This document shows, piece by piece, positions 59,649-64,000 of a stretch of DNA of 64,000 nt. Where the stretch lies: NCBI GenBank assembly GCA_029582155.1, contig CM055897.1:94222046-94286045 (forward strand), read 5' to 3'. The notes beneath the pieces are model-generated. The model searched no databases. It was given only the letters and a program-made list of their open reading frames with translations, and was not told the origin of the DNA. How positions within the stretch are numbered: the stretch's first letter is position 1; every line of letters starts with the position of its first letter. The stretch is from Panopea generosa. Its lineage: Eukaryota; Mollusca; Bivalvia; Adapedonta; Hiatellidae. A program made the position numbers and the translations under genes.

Positions 59649-59880
59649 ATGGCGTCTTGGCGAGACTATTTACTGAGTGAAGGGTACGAAAAGTTAGCAG
59701 AAGCGAAACATTACACAGATGTGCTGTCTAATGATGATCCAGAAGACGACCCATACAAGTCCCTTTACCTTGCAAGGAAAAACTACAAGGCAGTCAAGAA
59801 AGTTTTGACGAAAGCTGCCGATAAACGCAATCAAGATGAAGACCTCAATTTTATTTTGGCCTCGTTGGAATTGCTGTTGG
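59649..59880 (+). CDS. KIFBP: KIF-binding protein (KIFBP)-like, first coding exon
   Basis: KIFBP binds kinesin motor domains and blocks their attachment to microtubules. The frame starts at an ATG in good context (TCAAAATGGCG) and ends at a donor, TTGG|GTAAAT, in phase 1. It encodes MASWRDYLLSEGYEKLAEAK, a DDPEDDPYKSLYLARKNYKA stretch, VKKVLTKAADK and NFILASLELLLG. The (N/D)PExxPYKSxYxAR...VKxLL pattern and the later L-x-x-I-E/A-x-x-LG match the N-terminus of KIFBP proteins as I remember them. Later exons must lie beyond the window, since I found none to 64000. Open frame past the donor belongs to the intron. Confidence 0.68.
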
Positions 59881-60404
59881 GTAAATATGCCGTTAAATCA
59901 CTTACTAAGTCACTTACATATATGTTAATGATATATCATATTCGTACAAATTATGGACAAGTCCCAAACTTCAAGACAAGTCGTCCCGTATATTCAAAGA
60001 AAAGTCGTCCCATCAAAAGACAAGTCCTCCTAAACAATCTAATTGATTATCCCTTGTATACCTAATAACGCGATATACCTATTACCGCGAATGCCCATAT
60101 AATAACAATCTGGGAAGACATGCACAAAGCTCCAACTTCCTTTAGCATTGGCATTTGTTTGCATTTCATATCGGCATGTTTTTTTTACTCAGCATACATA
60201 AATAACCTTATTACTGTTTAGTATTGATGCCATTCTTTACATGGTTGAAATTTCGCAGTATAAGGTATGAGCAATATAAATGAAAATTTATTTAAATAAA
60301 ACATAGATTATACCATGTGTCATAATAAATAGCTGTTTAACTACGCTGATGAGGTGATATCATTTTAAGTTATGAATTAAGAATCTCATCAAACTTTAAT
60401 TAGT

Positions 60405-60690
60405 ATTAATATGCCTAACAGAATACTGACTCACTTGGGCTGGGATACACTAGAAGTCAGACAATCGAAACTACAGCTTACATTTCTATTCAAAATTGTC
60501 AATGATTTGGTCAAGATTCCAGCCTCGAAATACTTCACCCCTAGCAACTATCAGAACAAGAGCATCTCACTCATTCAAGTACCAACATTATTCTCCATCT
60601 ACAGACTACTTCAAGTACAGTCTCTTCCCATGGACCATCCCTACTTGGAATAGACCACCAGCATCTATTACTGAGGCCCCTTTCTTCTTC
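60405..60690 (+). mobile_element. LINE 3' fragment (reverse transcriptase C-terminus)
   Basis: The frame from 60411 reads RILTHLGWDTLEVRQSKLQL, TFLFKIVNDLVKIPASKYF, and then, one frame over, TRASHSFKYQHYSPSTDYFK with YSLFPWTIPTWN. This is the typical C-terminal region of jockey/CR1-type LINE ORF2 (HLGW-x-xLExRR..., then SFFPRTI-x-WN-LP). One frame change separates the two parts. A (TTC)n tract follows at about 60681-60710. Confidence 0.8.
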
Positions 60691-60779
60691 TTCTTCTTCT
60701 TCCTCTTCTTAATACTGTGCAGGGCTCCTCTGGAGCATAATCGCACATTGTGAAATATATGTACACATGAGAGAGGGTC

Positions 60780-61470
60780 TAGTGTGCAGTTAAAAACAGG
60801 TTAAAAACGTCATTCATCTGTTCACTCTGTCTTTGCAACCATCCTAGCCTGGAATGTTTCGAAGGATGGTGCGTTGCCAAGGCTGACTGGGAGGGAGTTC
60901 CATAGTCTGATTCCAGATGGGAAGAAGGAGTCATGGAAGCTGTTGACGCTGGTGAAGGGAGGAAGAAATCTACTAGCATGACCTCTGGTCTGGGTGCCGG
61001 TTGGATGAAGGTATGGGGCAGTAGGGATTTCCACAACCTGATGTACAATGCGGTACATCATGGTAGCTTTGGAATGCTGTCTACGTGTCTGGAGATCCGC
61101 CCAGCCTAAGTGCTAAAGCATAGTGGAGACGCTGCTTGTTCGGCTATAGCCACTGGTGACAAAACTAGTAGTTCTTCACTGCACTGATTCGATCTTGTTT
61201 ATGTTTGACTTGGTTGACGGGTCCTATACAGTGAGCGAGTATTCAAGTTGTGGCCATACTAGTGATTTGTAGCAGGTGGCCTTGACTTCCTTGAGGCAAG
61301 AGGAAAGATTTCTTAGGAGGAACGCTGTTGTGGTGTTAGCCTTCTTCGCTATGGAGTCTGTGTTGGTTAGGGTTAGCAAGCTCTCATGGTAACTCCGAGA
61401 TATTTGGATTTGGTGGTCAGCTGCAGTTGGTGGCCATGAAACGAGAAGGTGGCAGGAATAAAACACCTTT
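60780..61470 (-). mobile_element. LINE 3' fragment, opposite strand
   Basis: Read on the - strand: YHESLLTLTNTDSIAKKANT, TTAFLLRNLSSCLKEVKATC, YKSLVWPQLEYSLTV, then SVSTML-HLGWADLQTRRQHS, MMYRIVHQVVEIP and FFPSGIRLWNSLPVSLGNAP. These are the KA-x-x-x-LGFLRRNL, YKxLVRPxLEYA, LGW-x-L-x-RR and RxWNSLP motifs of a CR1/jockey LINE. A few stops and frame shifts are present. Its 3' end faces that of the + strand LINE at 60405-60690, a tail-to-tail arrangement. Confidence 0.85.
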
Positions 61471-62779
61471 TATTGGTTATTTTAAAAATCTTGCAATTGT
61501 CTGGGCGGTCTAAAAATGGTGTTTTCATCCCAGTTATGACGTATCCCAACCAAAAACAGGACTTTGCAATGCTGGCGGGGTTGAAACCCTGGTACCTACA
61601 TGGAAGCCAGAATGGCTTGTCTTTGTTGGGTGAAAAATAGCTGGAAATTCCTTTCTTCTATATATCTTATTAACTATTAATATCTTGTATCTCTCCCTAG
61701 TACAAATATATGTAATACTGCTATAGCCCTTTATATACTCTTTATATGTATACCACATTTGTTATATTATTATTTTCTCAAATTATATTCTAACCTTCTT
61801 TCTTTGCACACACTTCAGTAATTATCAAGTTTGACAGATCACTGTAGATGTAGTTGAGGTATTATTTAACTAACAGCAATTTCTGAATATGAAAAATGCT
61901 GTTAATTATCACAATGCCACCTTCAGCTGGCCATCTTGATCACTGACATACTGTGACAACATCCCGGGTAATTAAAATTAGCAGAGATTATCATTATTTA
62001 GTTTGTTTAAAAAAAATAGTATAAATATCTGTATCATTAAAAACTGTGTCATTGCATCATTTTGGATTGCGGCGATTATGTCTCGTGCAAAACGACAGTT
62101 CAATCAAGTCAAGAGGCTTTACTTTGTGAAGCAAATGGCGACACAGAACATTTCCTTTTTCTGCTTACAGTGTATTGTAAATTGACTATTAAAATATTAT
62201 CAACCTGGCATGTACAGATTTAATCATATAAAAATATCAAATACTAGCTGTTTTTCTTTCGTACCCAGTAAATCGAGCGCGTCCGTCTCTCTTACTAGGT
62301 TTTTGCAATTCATTTCCCATTACATGTATTTCTAAATTCTTTATTCATATCTGTCTCTGATTATATTATTTTAGGCTAAATCATTATTTGTCAAACACGA
62401 CGCATGCCTGTGAGTTAATTGATTGCACAAGCTATATACAAACAGTAATTAAGTCATCAATAGATTTTATATCCGTCTCAAATTAATCGAATCAACGTTG
62501 TTATAAAGGATAACCTGATTGACGGGTGTAAGAATTGCTTGAGATGACTTGTTTTTGATGGGATGAGTTGTCTTTAAATATGGGATGAGTTTCTCAAACT
62601 CGGGACGAGTTGTCCTGTACCCATTTGTACAACAATGTAACAAAAACTAAAGTTAACAACAGCAACTTGATAATAACCACACCAGTGGTCCATAATTCAC
62701 CAACCACTAAATGTATTTAATACTGAAACTTCACACAAGACTTCCCAGTCATCACACTACTAGACTACAGTACTTAAGT

Positions 62780-62999
62780 TAGGCCATTGTAAATTAATTG
62801 CTAGATTATCATCCAAATTTTTCCTTAGAAACGGGAAGGGCGAAGGATTTTAGTTTTTATTTTCATTTTTAAATATTTTTATGTTGTTTTAATTTTTTTA
62901 TTTGTATTTTTTTTTTACGAAAATAAAAAGGGTCGGGGCAGCATGAAAATTCGGGGGCGGGTGGGGATGATAATCTAACAATTAATTTATTATGGCCTT
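62780..62999. mobile_element. MITE with ~34-bp TIRs
   Basis: AGGCCATTGTAAATTAATTG with CTAGATTATCATCC (62781-62814) is matched in inverse at 62965-62999 (GGATGATAATCTAACAATTA, ATTTATTATGGCCTT) with about four mismatches. The interior is T-rich on the left and G-rich on the right. Non-coding. The stretches around it, 61480-62780 and 63000-63680, contain no other recognised feature apart from the TIR of the larger element. Confidence 0.6.
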
Positions 63000-63683
63000 A
63001 GATATCTTTTTCAGGAATATAATGTAAATTATGGTCATTATTTGACATATAAATTTGGCCCTTGTTTTGCATGCAAGTACCGTCAAGTCCATATTTCACT
63101 GTTACCAACCCAATGTATTTGATTGAAACTGTGTGTATGACTTTTTTGTCATGAAACCAATTAAGTTAATCAACCAAGTTAATCAAGTAGGATAACATTT
63201 GCAAGATTATTTTTGTATATTATTGTTCCTTGCTTGACTTAAGAAATCTGGTTAAAGTCTATATCTCAGCAGTTGTTGCACATCTTAGATTGAAACTCCA
63301 TACATGGTTTTGCAGTTTTAGGACCTACTAAATGTAAGTAAGATAACTCTTGTTTACCTGGATTGGTAATCACTCTCAATAAAAGTTTGTACTTTGATGA
63401 CAAATATGATTCAAATATTTGAACGCATTGTATTTATTATGGACAGCTCTTGTAATTTTATTTTTCTGTATGTTTTCATGAAATATGGTAAAGGCAGTGA
63501 ATAATGATTGACATAAGTGAATTAAACACAAAACTCACTATTACACTTCCTCTTCAATGTTTACAATGGTGTCAAGATTAATTGTTGTAACACTGTTTAG
63601 CAGCATCTGTAGGAGTAATAAGCTCCTGCAGAACTGAAAAGGATAGGCATGTTACTGTAGTGGTTCTGGTACAGGTTCATTCA

Positions 63684-63741
63684 ATGGCCATGTGGTAGAG
63701 TATAGTGTTCAGAGGGTCTTGGGTTCAAATACTGTATTGGG
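63684..63741 (+). mobile_element. Possible degenerate tRNA-derived SINE head
   Basis: GGCCATGTGGTAGAGTATAG resembles an A box and GGGTTCAAATACTG a B box at tRNA-like spacing. The sequence after it does not match SINE family A or B. It lacks a good acceptor stem, so a working tRNA gene is unlikely. Confidence 0.4.
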
Positions 63742-63919
63742 TGGCATTTTCCCTATGAATTTCTACTAAGATCTGACAATTGATGGAACATTGCACTTTT
63801 TATGTTCTGATACAAATGTTGGAGTGTAACTCTGGCTGTTTTAAAGCTTTGTATTGTTATTTAGCTGTACTGGCCAAAAGCAATGCCATGTTGTCTTTCG
63901 TCCATTAGCAGCACATACT

Positions 63920-64000
63920 CTGAATCCACTAGGCCAGTTTCACATGGAGGTTTCTATTGCGTGGGAAATTATACATAAGATTTTTTTATCTCGAATTCAA
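63920..64000. repeat. Fragment of the 4.7-6.7 kb module repeat
   Basis: TTTCACATGGAGGTTTCTAT, then TGCGTGGGAAATTATACA and TAAGATTTTTTTATC with AATTCAA, follows 4860-4930 (TTCACATGGATGTTTCTATT, ACATAGGAGACTGTACA, AGATTTTTTTTTTCAATC) closely. It is cut by the window end. Confidence 0.6.

Larger units (their letters stand above)
59944..62640. mobile_element. 2.7-kb element with ~90-bp repeat-bearing TIRs, in KIFBP intron 1
   Basis: The left end GTACAAATTATGGACAAGTC continues through ACAAGTCGTCCCGTATATTC and AAGTCGTCCCATCAAAAGAC. The inverse of the right end reads GTACAAATGGGTACAGGACA, then ACTCGTCCCGAG and ACTCATCCCATCAAAAACAA. The two ends thus share about 90 bp in inverted orientation with internal ~30-bp repeats of ACAA(G/C)TCGTCCC. 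Two LINE tails lie inside. No transposase was recognised, so the element type is unknown. Confidence 0.7.

Noticed and set aside
59881-60065. The open frame continuing beyond the KIFBP-like exon
   Set aside because: A good GTAAAT donor lies at 59881, and the continuation reads into the inverted repeat of a mobile element.

Overview
The window is a piece of an AT-rich animal nuclear genome. Genes are split by long introns with GT..AG junctions. Tandem arrays, tRNA-derived SINEs, MITE-like elements and several transposon classes fill most of the space. The long elements built of 160-325 bp internal modules, with recurring AAACAAGAG / GGCCTCTTGTTT ends, remind me of bivalve mollusc genomes. Bivalve origin is therefore my best inference; I cannot name a species.

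Three host genes are supported. (1) The last two coding exons of GFM2 (mitochondrial ribosome-recycling elongation factor G2) lie on the + strand at 4298-4464 and 7141-7398. The upstream intron is filled by a 36-bp minisatellite at 395-4245. (2) A complete seven-exon short-chain dehydrogenase/reductase of the RDH11/12/13 retinol dehydrogenase group lies on the - strand from 53196 down to 21982. All six junctions agree in phase and give 341 aa. Six minisatellites with units of 33, 34, about 38, 42, 45 and 58 bp occupy about 17 kb of its 31 kb. (3) The first coding exon of a KIF-binding protein (KIFBP)-like gene lies on the + strand at 59649-59880, divergent from the dehydrogenase. GFM2 and the dehydrogenase are convergent, with about 14 kb between them.

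That 14 kb holds a fossil tyrosine-recombinase retroelement of DIRS/Ngaro type with an SGNH-hydrolase region (about 8.7-13.0 kb, - strand). It also holds a SINE, a Ginger-like DNA transposon with TIRs, a TATA target duplication and an array of 22-bp palindromes (13637-15217), a TTAA-flanked MITE, a 39-bp minisatellite, and a pair of inverted 20-bp arrays enclosing a fold-back element. Two SINE families are present: A at 1, 13324 and 57583; B at 33856 and 59131. Several copies have clean target-site duplications. LINE fragments lie at 56.7-57.2, 60.4-60.7 and 60.8-61.5 kb, and a mariner transposase pseudogene at 29.8-30.4 kb.

The most interesting signals are four. The last intron's minisatellite units each carry the acceptor motif of the adjoining last exon. 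An array of about 115 NF-Y-like CCAAT boxes lies just inside intron 1 of the same gene. The Ginger-like element has mix-and-match palindromes. The GFM2 stop-codon region is repeated three times. Most long open frames in the window are by-products of tandem repeats and are not genes. All identifications come from reading the sequence; no database search was made.
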